NCBI GenBank assembly: GCA_007674295.1
Contig: CM017458.1
Span: 1-64,000 of the forward strand
Direction: 5' to 3'
Length of the DNA: 64,000 bases
From: Antonospora locustae
Lineage: Eukaryota; Microsporidia
This document shows positions 37,391-46,686 of this stretch, in pieces; within the stretch, counting starts at the first letter, position 1; every line of letters begins with the position of its first letter. The notes beneath the pieces are model-generated. The model was not told the origin of the DNA, did not search any database, and saw only the letters and a list, made by a program, of their open reading frames with translations. The position numbers were made by a program, and so were the translations under genes.

Positions 37391-38926
37391 CTAGAGAAGA
37401 ATGCTGTCGCCTATGAATTCACGAATTGCCATCGTTGCAAATGCACAGGGCCTGAGCCAGAACCTGAATACGGTGTCGCTCCCGTCGACTACTGCTTGGA
37501 AGTCGTTGGCTATCTCAATCATCTTGCGAAAGCCCCCCTTGCACATGGGATGCGGAAGCTTCTCCAGCCTGAGCCAAACGTCCTCCGGTCTTGCGCACGT
37601 AGCTACTACAAATTGCCCGTTTTTCAGGACATAATCTGCTGTCTCTTTGGCACTGTACACACTGCAGCTGCTCTCGAAACCTCGCTCGAGCCTTTCGTTA
37701 ACGCCCATATTAAACAAGTAGCTTTGATACGAGTGAAGATAGAGCATCAGCGACTCTCGTCTCATTGACTTGAGAATGAGACGGGAGTCCAAGTTCTTCA
37801 TGCGACATGCCACAACATGTCTTTCAACACTAAAACGCGGTGGAATTCGGAGATACGCTGTCCAATAATCGCCTTTCTGATAAAGATTGTGCACTGTCTC
37901 GGCATCTTCAATGTGCTTGCCGCTGCGTAGTGCTGCGTCGTATTTTCCAGCAGAAATTTCCTCTGTAGCGCAGTCTTCATCTGAGGGACTCTCTATCATG
38001 CCGTCTCTTTCGTAGTTTTCGGAGTACGTCTTGACTATAAGCTCGAGTGCCTCGTCAATTCGGCCTCCAATTATGCACCTGCCAATCTCGTGGTTGTTGA
38101 GTCCCTTTCCAAACCTCTGGTTGCCGAAGTAGTTCAGAAACGATAGCTTGTGCACGTTTTCCACCTGCAGGCCCCTAACGCGTATCACAAAGCTGTTTCC
38201 CAAAAGCTCACCCATTTTAACCGCAGAGCCTCTTCTGATATCCATGACGTCACAGTTGTAAAGTTTCATGAAGTCGGTCGTTGCTGACATCCTTTGGTAT
38301 GTAACTGCTTTTTTGTCCTTGTTGCCTGCAAACGAGACGTGTCCTATCTTTTTGCTAAGAAAAGAGACCACGCTAGCGGTGTCTCTGTTGATCTTCTTTA
38401 CAACAAACACGTACGTGTTCACTTTGGAGAACAAAAAGTGAACTGAATTTCCAACTGTCTTCGTTTTTATATACGGATGCGGCTTAAGTGCCATGTGGAT
38501 GGTAGTTCGCAACTTCTTGTCGTCGCATGCATATGTGCCCACACAAAAGCTGCCAGTATCTGCAGAATGTTGCATGCACATAGCATCAGCAGAGTCATTA
38601 TTTCTGCAAGCCACATGCAATGCTTTACTGTCCTCTGTGTCGCTGGGGGGAAGTGTATTGTACATTTCTAGTATGTCCTCCTCGCTGCCGATATCTTTAA
38701 GTATCCGTGTGTCATGCACCATAAACCCTGGGCGTGTGCTTAGTTCGATGATAAAGTTATGTGCATGAACTATCGCCGATACATTCAGCTTTGGCTTGTC
38801 GGTGCATGTCTCGCCCTGGTGCATCTCATGTACAACGAAGTCTGAGCACTCCACCTTGATCCTTCCTTGTTGTACAGGAAACTTGTTGATGTACTTGGAT
38901 ATTCCCAGCTTTTCAAGTTTGGACAT
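37391..38926 (-). CDS. PUS7: TruD-family pseudouridine synthase PUS7
   Basis: Converts uridine to pseudouridine in tRNA, snRNA and mRNA (family role). Starting at the ATG directly behind GAGCCC gives 511 residues; a longer frame lacks an ATG. TruD motif I SFAGNKDKKAVTYQRM contains the catalytic Asp204. Motif II is LGNSFVIRVRGL plus FLNYFGNQRFGKGLNNHEIG, and motif III LHSYQSYLFNMGVNERLERG. The C-terminal FRKMIEIANDFQ and FWLRPCAFATMAIREF complete the fold. It is shorter than yeast Pus7 (676) but keeps every core motif. Confidence 0.95.
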   Translation of the reverse strand: MSKLEKLGISKYINKFPVQQGRIKVECSDFVVHEMHQGETCTDKPKLNVSAIVHAHNFIIELSTRPGFMVHDTRILKDIGSEEDILEMYNTLPPSDTEDSKALHVACRNNDSADAMCMQHSADTGSFCVGTYACDDKKLRTTIHMALKPHPYIKTKTVGNSVHFLFSKVNTYVFVVKKINRDTASVVSFLSKKIGHVSFAGNKDKKAVTYQRMSATTDFMKLYNCDVMDIRRGSAVKMGELLGNSFVIRVRGLQVENVHKLSFLNYFGNQRFGKGLNNHEIGRCIIGGRIDEALELIVKTYSENYERDGMIESPSDEDCATEEISAGKYDAALRSGKHIEDAETVHNLYQKGDYWTAYLRIPPRFSVERHVVACRMKNLDSRLILKSMRRESLMLYLHSYQSYLFNMGVNERLERGFESSCSVYSAKETADYVLKNGQFVVATCARPEDVWLRLEKLPHPMCKGGFRKMIEIANDFQAVVDGSDTVFRFWLRPCAFATMAIREFIGDSILL

Positions 38927-39337
38927 GGGCTCGGTGTGCCGAATGCAAAGACGTTGGCAGCTAATGGACATCGATGTCGAAAAGAAACGTTGTCTGCTTG
39001 CTGCATTTCTGCGCACTACGGTTGCTTTCTGCAAGCCATGGCATGCTTGCGTCTCTGTGTTTCCTCATAATATTTTGTAGTCCGTCCTCGCACACACGTT
39101 CCAGCATATAGAAATCAATCTTAGAAGAAAGTAGACCAGCTTCGCATGTCATTCTTGTCATTTTCCAGACTACTCTGCACGTGGTATGCATTGCCAGTCT
39201 ATTTCAAGTATCAACCTTGTGTCTCAGGTATCGAATGCTAGCTAGATCCGCAAGGTGTGTACACAGGAGCCCTCAGATCTTCTCAGGTATTGTGTTATTG
39301 AATACACGTCGCAGTGTTCTAATGATTTAACAAAAGT
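38927..39337. other. Intergenic, nothing recognised
   Basis: About 410 bp between PUS7 and HRD1 (same strand). Short frames are without domains. A minus-strand TTAAATCATT region downstream of the HRD1 stop provides its 3' end. Confidence 0.35.
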
Positions 39338-40339
39338 TTATTGAACGTACTCTACAGGAATGCCTGTGATGAACTCATTCTCGTCGCCTAGTTGCACAAT
39401 GTCGTCAGAAAACATTACGTGTCTGCATATGGGGCACACTTGCTGCTTTTCTGCCCATTGTTTTAGGCAGTTTGTATGGAATGCATGTCCACACAGTATC
39501 TTCTTGCCGCTCTCCATCTCCTCGCGGCAAATCGGGCATGTTCCCTCGCTTACGCTCTCGCACCTGTCCAGATTGTCGTAGACACGCTTGACGCCGCTGT
39601 AGTTTCTAATTGTCATTCCGAGCTGCGAGACGATCTTGAATATGTCTCTTATAATGTTGAAAGGTATTCTAAGCGTGAGTGTTGTCCACACAAAAAGTAT
39701 TATGGTTACCTTTAGCCTCAGAAGAATGAAGAAGATGTCCAGACCAAAGTTTGCATACACTTTTTGCTTGTCTGCATACGTGTTTTCGATGTACATTCTT
39801 AGCAGCGTCTTCAACGAGCCTAGAAACAGAAGCGAAAACTCAAACGCAAACAAAATGTGGATATTGGGCTTCATTACTGCGCTAAACGTTGTAAATACAA
39901 AGAAAGCCAGAGCTAGAGTCAGTATGTACATTCCATAGATGGCCACGCGCGTGTCTCGCTGCGTCAAAATGCGCTGTTCAAATATCCAGAGCAAGCATTT
40001 TAGAGAAACAATCTTGCTGAAAATCAAAAAGTTTTGGCTCGATATATCGTCGCTGAAGAGGGATACAACAAGAATGATGTCAGCAAGATAGTATATGCAG
40101 TTCTCATTAAGCACTGCGGTCTCGTCAGAGCGTAGTCTTCCAAGAAACGCATACACGAGGGTCTTTGATAGGACGTATATCAAAAACAGAATGAATGCGC
40201 TGTGGCACAGATGAAGGCCCTTTTTTGACACAATCTGTGTGAGCAGGCCATATGAACTGCTTTCTATCTTATATTCTTGATATGTCATAAATAAGAGAAT
40301 CATCAAGTGGCAGCATCCATACGCACAGAGAACCGACAT
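39338..40339 (-). CDS. HRD1: ERAD RING-H2 ubiquitin ligase HRD1
   Basis: A multi-spanning ER E3 ligase that retrotranslocates and ubiquitinates misfolded proteins. The 333-residue product starts directly behind ACACCCC. Six or more hydrophobic segments occupy residues 1-225, followed by the conserved IPFNIIRDIF-x-NY linker. The C-terminal RING-H2 finger has all eight ligands: Cys268, Cys271, Cys283, His285, His288, Cys291, Cys302, Cys305 (CPICREEM...CGHAFHTNCLKQW...CPICR). It lacks the long Pro-rich tail of yeast Hrd1 (551). Transmembrane layout plus RING type separate it from other E3s. Confidence 0.9.
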   Translation of the reverse strand: MSVLCAYGCCHLMILLFMTYQEYKIESSSYGLLTQIVSKKGLHLCHSAFILFLIYVLSKTLVYAFLGRLRSDETAVLNENCIYYLADIILVVSLFSDDISSQNFLIFSKIVSLKCLLWIFEQRILTQRDTRVAIYGMYILTLALAFFVFTTFSAVMKPNIHILFAFEFSLLFLGSLKTLLRMYIENTYADKQKVYANFGLDIFFILLRLKVTIILFVWTTLTLRIPFNIIRDIFKIVSQLGMTIRNYSGVKRVYDNLDRCESVSEGTCPICREEMESGKKILCGHAFHTNCLKQWAEKQQVCPICRHVMFSDDIVQLGDENEFITGIPVEYVQ

Positions 40340-40704
40340 GGGGTGTTGTGTTATTTTGTTATATGAAACAGAGTTCTGCAGAAGTGCTTCTCAAGCATTG
40401 TGTCACCGTGATACATGCTGTTGCCAGAGAGTGTGGTGTTACATCGTTTTCGTGTGAAGTATGCGACTGGTCATCTCTGAAATGGACTATGAAAGCATTA
40501 CTTGGTGCTGATCGCACATCGTGTTTCAAGGCCAAGAGCTCCTCCTGTTACAAGACACACACTCGCCGTGGACAAGAAGAAGACAATTGGCTGCCTTATT
40601 TGAGACTTAGAACAAGCTGTGTTGTTTCGCATATGGTGATACGGGGAAGACAAAAGACAGCGCTTTATTGCTACAATTTTTGCCAGTGTTCAAATCAACA
40701 GCGC
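40340..40704. other. Intergenic, 3' signal of PRS
   Basis: About 365 bp. A minus-strand AATAAA at about 40661-40668 would end the prolyl-tRNA synthetase transcript. The plus-strand open frame here is a shadow of the synthetase. Confidence 0.4.
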
Positions 40705-42222
40705 TTAGTAGGTTCTGCCAAATATAGCGGTGCATGTTGCATTTGCTCCGCAGTGGAAGCACTTCTTCATGTTGTAGCCTCCCTGCTCTACAATGCAGAG
40801 AGACTTGGCCCCCGTTTGCACGACAGTTCCATCATCGTCTCTCACAACGCTTCCTTCTCGAATCACCTCTTCGCACGTAGCCTCGCCGCACCACACAGCC
40901 TTTGCTATGCTCTTGCTGTTCACCACCTTAATGAGCTCTGCACAGCTGTTCACATTGCAGACTTTGCTGTCCAAGGCATCCTTTGCCTTTTTGTACATTG
41001 CATCGTGAATTTCCTGAATCTCTTTGGAGATCAGGTTCTCAAGTCCTTCTCTGGGAATCTGTTTTCTGCTTTTTGTGCCGTCTATTCTTCTTACAATGGT
41101 CACTTTATCACCCTTCATGTCCAGCGGACCGATCTCCATTCGTATTGGAACGCCCTGTAGCTCCCAGTAGTTGAACTTATGTCCTGGCGTTGTGTTGTCC
41201 TTGTTGTCTACATGGACTCGAATACCGTGATTTGCTAGCAGGTCTCTTGTCTCTAAAACGTACATACGCAGCCTGGCTCTTTCCTCTTCGGCTGTCCTTG
41301 CAGTGATCCCGCATGCGATAATCACAACTTGATACATGGCAACCTTTGGCGGCAGAACAAGGCCTGTGTCGTCCGAATGAATCATCACTGCTATTCCTAT
41401 TGACCTTGTAGTGATTCCCCATGAGGTCTGGAAGACATAGCTGCGCACAGAATCCCCATTCTCTGCCTGGTTTTCTATCTGTATGCCAAACATTTTGGAA
41501 AAGTTTGTCCCTAGAAAATGCGATGTTGCTGCTTGCACGCCCTTTCCAGTCTCTGGAATGAAGGCCTCTAGAGAAAGCGTGTATTCTGCTCCACCGAACT
41601 TCTCGTTCTCGGACTTCCGCCCGAACATCACTGGAACTGCAAGAAGGTCTATGTACACGCTCTTGTAAAACTCCAGTATTGCTTGCACCTCTTCCTCTGC
41701 ATCCTGGCTTGTCAAGTAGGCACTATGGCCCTCCTGCCACAAAAACTCTCTTCCCCGTATGAACGGAAGTGTGCTTCTGACCTCCCAGCGCAGCACGTTG
41801 CACCACTGGTTGATTTTTAGGGGCACGTCTTTATGGCTTCTCAGCCACTTGGAGAACAGCGGATATATAATTGTTTCAGACGTTGGTCTTACTGCCACAG
41901 GACTTTCAAGCTCGGCATCTCCACAAAGAGCGATCCAGGCAAGCTCCGGTGCAAAATTCTCGAGATGCGTCTTTTCTTTTTCCAGTGCAGTTTTTGTGAT
42001 AAGCATGGGAAAGTAGTACTCCTGTACGCCCAGCATTTCTATTTTCGCCGTGAAGTACTTCTGTATCTGCTTCCAGATAAACATTGCCTGCGGCTTCACA
42101 ATGAAGCATCCCTTGATGTCGTAATAGTCGTGCATATTTCCTCTCAGGAGCACTTGGCTGTACCACTCTGGAAAATTCTCCTTCTTCTTTGCCGTTATTC
42201 CGAACCGTTGCTCTTTGTGCAT
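40705..42222 (-). CDS. PRS: Prolyl-tRNA synthetase, cytosolic eukaryotic/archaeal type
   Basis: Attaches proline to tRNA-Pro. The chosen ATG at 42222 (behind AAGCCCCTTGCA) gives 505 residues starting close to the family's usual ITAKKxENFPEWYSQVL. An ATG at 42261 behind GGGG is the alternative and adds 13 residues. Class II motifs are present: LRPTSET-like VAVRPTSETIIYPLFSKW, motif 2 NVLRWEVRSTLPFIRGREFL, and motif 3 QTSWGITTRSIGIAVMIHSD. The C-terminal zinc-like end (KKCFHCGANATC...FGRTY) with terminal Tyr is typical of eukaryotic ProRS. There is no editing insertion. A tRNA-Pro gene lies 4 kb upstream. Confidence 0.97.
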   Translation of the reverse strand: MHKEQRFGITAKKKENFPEWYSQVLLRGNMHDYYDIKGCFIVKPQAMFIWKQIQKYFTAKIEMLGVQEYYFPMLITKTALEKEKTHLENFAPELAWIALCGDAELESPVAVRPTSETIIYPLFSKWLRSHKDVPLKINQWCNVLRWEVRSTLPFIRGREFLWQEGHSAYLTSQDAEEEVQAILEFYKSVYIDLLAVPVMFGRKSENEKFGGAEYTLSLEAFIPETGKGVQAATSHFLGTNFSKMFGIQIENQAENGDSVRSYVFQTSWGITTRSIGIAVMIHSDDTGLVLPPKVAMYQVVIIACGITARTAEEERARLRMYVLETRDLLANHGIRVHVDNKDNTTPGHKFNYWELQGVPIRMEIGPLDMKGDKVTIVRRIDGTKSRKQIPREGLENLISKEIQEIHDAMYKKAKDALDSKVCNVNSCAELIKVVNSKSIAKAVWCGEATCEEVIREGSVVRDDDGTVVQTGAKSLCIVEQGGYNMKKCFHCGANATCTAIFGRTY

Positions 42223-42261
42223 TGCAAGGGGCTTCAAGCGACTTTGATATGCACAAAGCAT

Positions 42262-42731
42262 CCCCTGCCTAAACAAATAGTGCAGACTTCTGTCAGAGAC
42301 AAACTCTCAAGACATCAGTGCAGGCTCTCTTATATCACCTCAACGATAAAAATGGGCGAGTTTGATGGGAACAACAGAAAAAGGCCTTTCATAAACGCAG
42401 GCCCTACCAAGTCTCTTAATGAAATATTCAGCTGCTCTGGACGTTATCCACGTCATCTGACATCTGTACAAGGTTTATTGACAGTTCTACGTCATCGATG
42501 ACTCAGAGCTGTTTATGTCCTCTGTATTATCTGTTCTTGTCACTGTACGCCTTCAAAGTGCATCTGTCTGCTTGTTTCCCCAAAAGCACCAATTCTGTTT
42601 TCCATCTACATCACTCTGTGTACTTCTGGTGCAAAGTCAAAAATTCTTCGTGCTCCAATTTTGCGCCTTGGAGTTGCAAAAGGTGTGTTGCAGCATACCA
42701 ATCGCTTGTGGAATCACTTTAAATAGCGTCT
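42262..42731. other. Intergenic gap, nothing recognised
   Basis: About 470 bp between the synthetase start and the duplicated promoter block. Short frames on the plus strand lack domains. Confidence 0.4.
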
Positions 42732-43018
42732 ACGAGCGTCAGAACGGTGTGGAAAGACATGCATGCACTGCATTCAGTCCGCACTCTCCTTTCCCTATCT
42801 GTTATTAATTAATTTCGCCTTTTTTGTTTGCTGCGAATTATATAAGCGTCGCCCGTTCCGCAACATGCCGGCAGTCACACACAGCATGCAGGAGCGAATC
42901 AGGAGGTACGTGCAGGCGGCGAGTAGTGCATGCAAGCGCCCGGATACGACCGACGGTGTGCAGCACGAGTGCAAGGCGCAGTGTGTGCGAGCGAGTGTGG
43001 AGGCGCTAGAGCGGGCGA
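42732..43018 (+). repeat. 287-bp inverted duplication, left copy (full gene)
   Basis: Identical, in reverse complement, to 49436-49722. The copy runs from acgagcgtcagaac to gctagagcgggcga and contains 107 bp of leader, a TATATAAG box, the ATG at 42865 and 51 codons. Sequence beyond each edge differs between copies. Confidence 0.95.
42839..42846 (+). promoter_or_regulatory. TATA-like box (TATATAAG)
   Basis: TATATAAG lies 19 bp before the ATG at 42865, with GCCCGTTCC between, inside the duplicated block. The same box occurs at 49608-49615 on the minus strand. Confidence 0.5.
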
Positions 43019-43311
43019 CAGGTGGAAGTGAAAGAAGGAAGCAAGCAGAACGAGAGCCACGGTGGTGTGTGGGGAGGGAGGGCTACGGACAGTACCTGGC
43101 GTGGCTCCACAGTGAGGGCGAACGGGAAGTGCGAATGGGGATAGCTGCGCAGCGTATGGCTGTTGTAGCACAGCTTGTGTGTGTGCTGCGAGGACGCGCG
43201 ACGGACACGTATGTGCGGCCGTCAGCGGTACGAAACGTGGCAAGTGCAGGCAAAGCCTCTGCGTGTCCGATGCAAGTGCGTATGTGGGTTTCTCGAGACT
43301 GCGGGTGCTGA
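42865..43311 (+). CDS. Hypothetical Arg-rich protein with duplicated 5' part
   Basis: The 148-residue frame starts at an ATG with TATA-like and CCC elements upstream. The first 51 residues (MPAVTHSMQERIRRYVQAAS onward to VEALERA) recur exactly in the truncated copy at 49.5 kb. The rest is Arg/Ala/Val-rich (MGIAAQRMAVVAQLVCVLRG) with eight or so cysteines and no recognised domain. GC content is clearly higher than in the neighbouring TBL1 gene and close to that of the left accessory region. It could be a family gene moved from there. Confidence 0.5.
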   Translation: MPAVTHSMQERIRRYVQAASSACKRPDTTDGVQHECKAQCVRASVEALERATGGSERRKQAEREPRWCVGREGYGQYLAWLHSEGEREVRMGIAAQRMAVVAQLVCVLRGRATDTYVRPSAVRNVASAGKASACPMQVRMWVSRDCGC

Positions 43312-43430
43312 TGCACAATGTTATCTATTTGTCACGGGAAACCCTGAAAAGTAGGCAAAACACGCAGATAAGTGACCAGGGCTGCGAATATTGAGCGATC
43401 GTTATTTATGTATTTAATAAAGCTTGATTT

Positions 43431-45398
43431 CTATACACGTCGTAAATCCAGAACGACTGGAGACTCGTTTCCGCTGCACACACAAATAAGCCTTTCATCG
43501 TGAGAAAACGACACTGTGTGCACAGGACCCTTTGTATGGTGTCTCATCACCTCACCAACTCTCTCGTCCCAGACACGGACCGTATTGTCTATTGATCCGC
43601 TCACTACAAGCGTCTTTTTGTCAAAAGTAAACACGTCCCCCTTGTGACTGAACTCGTTTATCTGCCGGTCAAAACTCCACACTCTCAGCGTTCCGTCGCT
43701 ACTGCAGCTGTATATCTTCTCGTCCTTGATTTGCACTCGAAAAACTTCGCCGTTGTGTTTGAAGGACCTCTCCACCTTCATATTTTTCAGGTTCCAGACT
43801 TTGACAGTTGTGTCCTCCGATGCACTGGCAAGATAGCCATTGTAGTGCTTGATCGAATTCACAGGGCCTCTGTGTCCAACGAGGTCTGAAAAGCAATTTC
43901 TTGCTCTTCGACTAACTTCGCTGCTCTCGACTTCGTGTGCATACGGGCTCGCTAGAGTCGCATTCTCGTAATGAATAAATTCGTCATTGTATCTGCCAGT
44001 GCTATTTGCAGAGCCACATCTATCTTCTGTCCTACCAAGAATCACACCACACGGCACTGAGACAATTCTTACAACACCATTCTCTGTAGCCACCGCTATG
44101 CTGTCCATTATCTGCACCAGATCAAACACCTTCCCTAGGCCACAATGAAACGTCTTGCTGCCCACCGATATGCAGCCGTCATCGGAACCTGCCATTACGC
44201 CGTCTCTTTCTGCCTTGACCACATTCACTCGTCCTCGAAAGTTTTGAAAGCGGAGCACCTGCTGCGTTTTGACATCAAAAACAAACACTTCACCGTTGTA
44301 GCTTCCACATGCAACTATGTTTCCCTGGAAATCTAGAGCAGTGATCTCGCTTTGAACATCTCTGTTCAAAATGCACTCTCCAAGAAACACTCTCAGACGC
44401 CCCTCGTTGCCTGCAGTTGCAAGGAGCTTTGTGTTGTTCCATGCGCAAAGACTGGTGCGAGCAAAGTGCTCTTCGAGCTTGAGCACATTGTATTCAACGT
44501 GATATTGTGATCCAGACATTACGCTTTTAGTGCCTTTATCCCATGCTCTTGTGCATTGCACTGCACTTCTGTGATGATTGTTGACGTCATTTGCATGTGC
44601 TTCGTGATAGAAGCTGTCTGAAGCGCTGTCTTGATACGCTGTCTCTGTACATTTGTGTCTGCATCCCGCAGCGCTTATCAAATTTGTACTTAAATCACGC
44701 TCCTGCTTGTCATGTGTTGCGCTATATGCTTCTTGTTCAAAAGATATTCTATTCCGCATATATTCGGAATCACATGTGCAACGGCTGCTTCTGTCTCTTC
44801 CCCTCACATTCTCTTCTTTTGTTACTATCAAGCTTCTATCACATTCAGATTCATTAGACCTTATGTCATGTGCACATTCCTTCTTTCTCTGCGATAACTT
44901 GAATATATTTTTGATTTGTTCAAACAAAATTCTGTTCTCGTCTGTATGCCTCTTATTATTTAGACGCATGCGATTGTCTGCAAGTATTGTGTGGTCTTTT
45001 TCTTCCCTATAGTCTTCTGAAAAGCCTTTTTCATGTACGAGTGTCTCTCCTCTGCGCTTTTCTGGTCCATCCTCATCCTCGGAATGTTGTCTGTGTAGGT
45101 TTCCTCTTATTTGGGAGTCTCTTCTTGTAATGTTTTCACTGTCTGCGTCTTCAAACTCGTAGAATTTGCAGTGGTGGTCCTCCGACAGACAGAATGTTTC
45201 TCGACATCCAAATTTATGCACGTGCTGCTTGATATATATGTATTTTGCACCATAATAAACCAGATCAATCAAAGTGTATTTTATGTTAAGTATCACAGAT
45301 ACTTCCTTTTTAAACGCCTCAAGGGAAAGCGGATAGTTTTCTTCAACAAAGTAATTGTAAATAAGCGTATTTAAATCGTCGGATGTCAGCTTAATCAT
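43431..45398 (-). CDS. LisH/WD40 co-repressor subunit (TBL1/SIF2-like)
   Basis: The 655-residue product starts directly behind ACCCCC. Its N-terminal LisH dimerisation motif (LTSDDLNTLIYNYFVEENYP, then LSLEAFKKEV) closely fits TBL1/Sif2. A long charged, low-complexity linker (residues 80-310) follows, then about eight WD40 blades (NNTKLLATAGNEGRLRVF, VGHRGPVNSIKHYNGYLASA, DTTVKVWNL, DGTLRVWSFD, SGSIDNTVRVWDE). In fungi and animals this family scaffolds HDAC3/Hos2 (SMRT/NCoR or SET3 complex), so a histone-deacetylase role is likely. The linker is unusually long and Asp/Glu/Arg/Ser-rich. A generic LisH-WD40 protein is the alternative. Confidence 0.8.
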   Translation of the reverse strand: MIKLTSDDLNTLIYNYFVEENYPLSLEAFKKEVSVILNIKYTLIDLVYYGAKYIYIKQHVHKFGCRETFCLSEDHHCKFYEFEDADSENITRRDSQIRGNLHRQHSEDEDGPEKRRGETLVHEKGFSEDYREEKDHTILADNRMRLNNKRHTDENRILFEQIKNIFKLSQRKKECAHDIRSNESECDRSLIVTKEENVRGRDRSSRCTCDSEYMRNRISFEQEAYSATHDKQERDLSTNLISAAGCRHKCTETAYQDSASDSFYHEAHANDVNNHHRSAVQCTRAWDKGTKSVMSGSQYHVEYNVLKLEEHFARTSLCAWNNTKLLATAGNEGRLRVFLGECILNRDVQSEITALDFQGNIVACGSYNGEVFVFDVKTQQVLRFQNFRGRVNVVKAERDGVMAGSDDGCISVGSKTFHCGLGKVFDLVQIMDSIAVATENGVVRIVSVPCGVILGRTEDRCGSANSTGRYNDEFIHYENATLASPYAHEVESSEVSRRARNCFSDLVGHRGPVNSIKHYNGYLASASEDTTVKVWNLKNMKVERSFKHNGEVFRVQIKDEKIYSCSSDGTLRVWSFDRQINEFSHKGDVFTFDKKTLVVSGSIDNTVRVWDERVGEVMRHHTKGPVHTVSFSHDERLICVCSGNESPVVLDLRRV

Positions 45399-45600
45399 GG
45401 GGGTTGCTTTTCGACTGCTTCATTACAACAAATCATGCAAACACCGTAGTCGCTTAGAGAAGACACAGACATCTGATGAAATAATCACATTATTCCATTC
45501 AGCTTGCATTTGAAACAGACTACGTTGCTGTCGTTGCAGGTTCTGTACTCAATATCTTTTTTTCTGGTACAACACAACCACGAAGGGCTGTATTTCAGAC

Positions 45601-46224
45601 TTATATCTTTCTCAGTTCCTGGCTGGTCTTGTTCATTATGTGGTCACTTTGTTTTGTAAGCTTTGTTATGTGCTTAATATCAAGCTTCTGCTTCTTGATT
45701 TCCTTGTTCTGAATGTCTGCCTCTTGCCTCATGTTCTGCAGATCGTTCAGCAGAAGCTTCATATTTTCATCAGTATCCGATGCATCTTCTTCAAAGTGGA
45801 TGTCATTGTCAACTCTTTTCCTCTCTGTGTCTTTTCTTGCTTTAATATCCTTGTCTAGCGCCGCTTCCTTTCTCCTTTCCCCTGAAAAGAAGTTCTTGAT
45901 TGATCTAAACACATGTGGAAACTTGAATAGTCTACCCTCGTCCTGAATGTCTTGTGTGATCTGTCTGCCTTTTTTTACGTTCTGATAAACAGACTCGGCA
46001 CTTCCAGTGACACCTTTGAGTTTCTCTCCCTGACGTTGCAACTCCTCTGTTGTTTGTCTCTGCTTTACAGCGCCCTCGTGCAGCCTCTTGCGTGCTTGAG
46101 AGACTAGTGAGTAGTTTTCATCCTCTAGAGCATGCACACGCTGCTCTATCTCCATGTCTACGCTGTCCTTCGTGCGCTTGTCCTTTTTTTTTTGTATTTG
46201 TTGTACGTCGTACTCGTCCTCCAT
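45601..46224 (-). CDS. SNAP-25/Sec9-like Qbc SNARE
   Basis: The start at 46224 lies behind GACCCTT and gives 207 residues; the longer frame would need a TTG start. Two SNARE helices are visible: a Qb-like one at about 28-95 (VHALEDENYSLVSQARKRLH, EELQRQGEKLKGVTGSAESV) and a Qc-like one at about 150-207 (LLLNDLQNMRQEADIQNKEI, KKQKLDIKHITKLTKQSDHI). Central glutamines occupy the layer-zero region of each helix. The two are joined by a linker with FKFPHVFRSIKNFFSG and no palmitoylated cysteine cluster. The protein would drive exocytic membrane fusion. Extension of the C-terminus ends with RKI. The family call rests on length and two-helix layout. Confidence 0.8.
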   Translation of the reverse strand: MEDEYDVQQIQKKKDKRTKDSVDMEIEQRVHALEDENYSLVSQARKRLHEGAVKQRQTTEELQRQGEKLKGVTGSAESVYQNVKKGRQITQDIQDEGRLFKFPHVFRSIKNFFSGERRKEAALDKDIKARKDTERKRVDNDIHFEEDASDTDENMKLLLNDLQNMRQEADIQNKEIKKQKLDIKHITKLTKQSDHIMNKTSQELRKI

Positions 46225-46686
46225 AAGGGTCTCTAAAGCTGTAAAGGAGACGCACATTTCTGCCAATGCCTCTGTACATGCACTTCTCCGTGTGCTGTAG
46301 AAAAACTTCAAGCTGTCTTTGTTGTTAAAAAGATGAATGGCTATGGAGTGATTGGATAATAATTTGTCTTGATTGTAGCTGTAAGTGCACGTTATTCCAG
46401 TGTACAACTCACTACTATATTACGTAACGCGTCTGTAAGTAAAGCATTGCATTTGCTTAGTAAGTAGACTCGCACCTTCCTTGCAGCACTCTTCTGCTGT
46501 GTTTTGAAGGGCAAATAAAGCGTATTTGGGTTGTTTTGATTCAATATAAAGAAATATTAAGCGCAATTTTCGTGTTTTTATAGATGCAGCATAGAACAGA
46601 CGCGGTTGAACATTTGGCTACGCTGGAAAGCTCACATATGCTGCTACGTATGCGCAGACACAGCTTATTGAGACTTAGCTGTCTTG
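46225..46686. other. Intergenic, nothing recognised
   Basis: About 460 bp upstream of the SNARE and downstream of GPD1, with AT-rich parts near 46540-46580 and an AATAAA. No gene or RNA is recognised. Confidence 0.35.

Noticed and set aside
38927..39034. Longer PUS7 N-terminus
   Set aside because: Would need a TTG start; the ATG at 38926 is directly behind CCC and fits the family.
40348..41160. 270-codon plus-strand frame opposite prolyl-tRNA synthetase
   Set aside because: No ATG context or domain; synthetase motifs are on the other strand.
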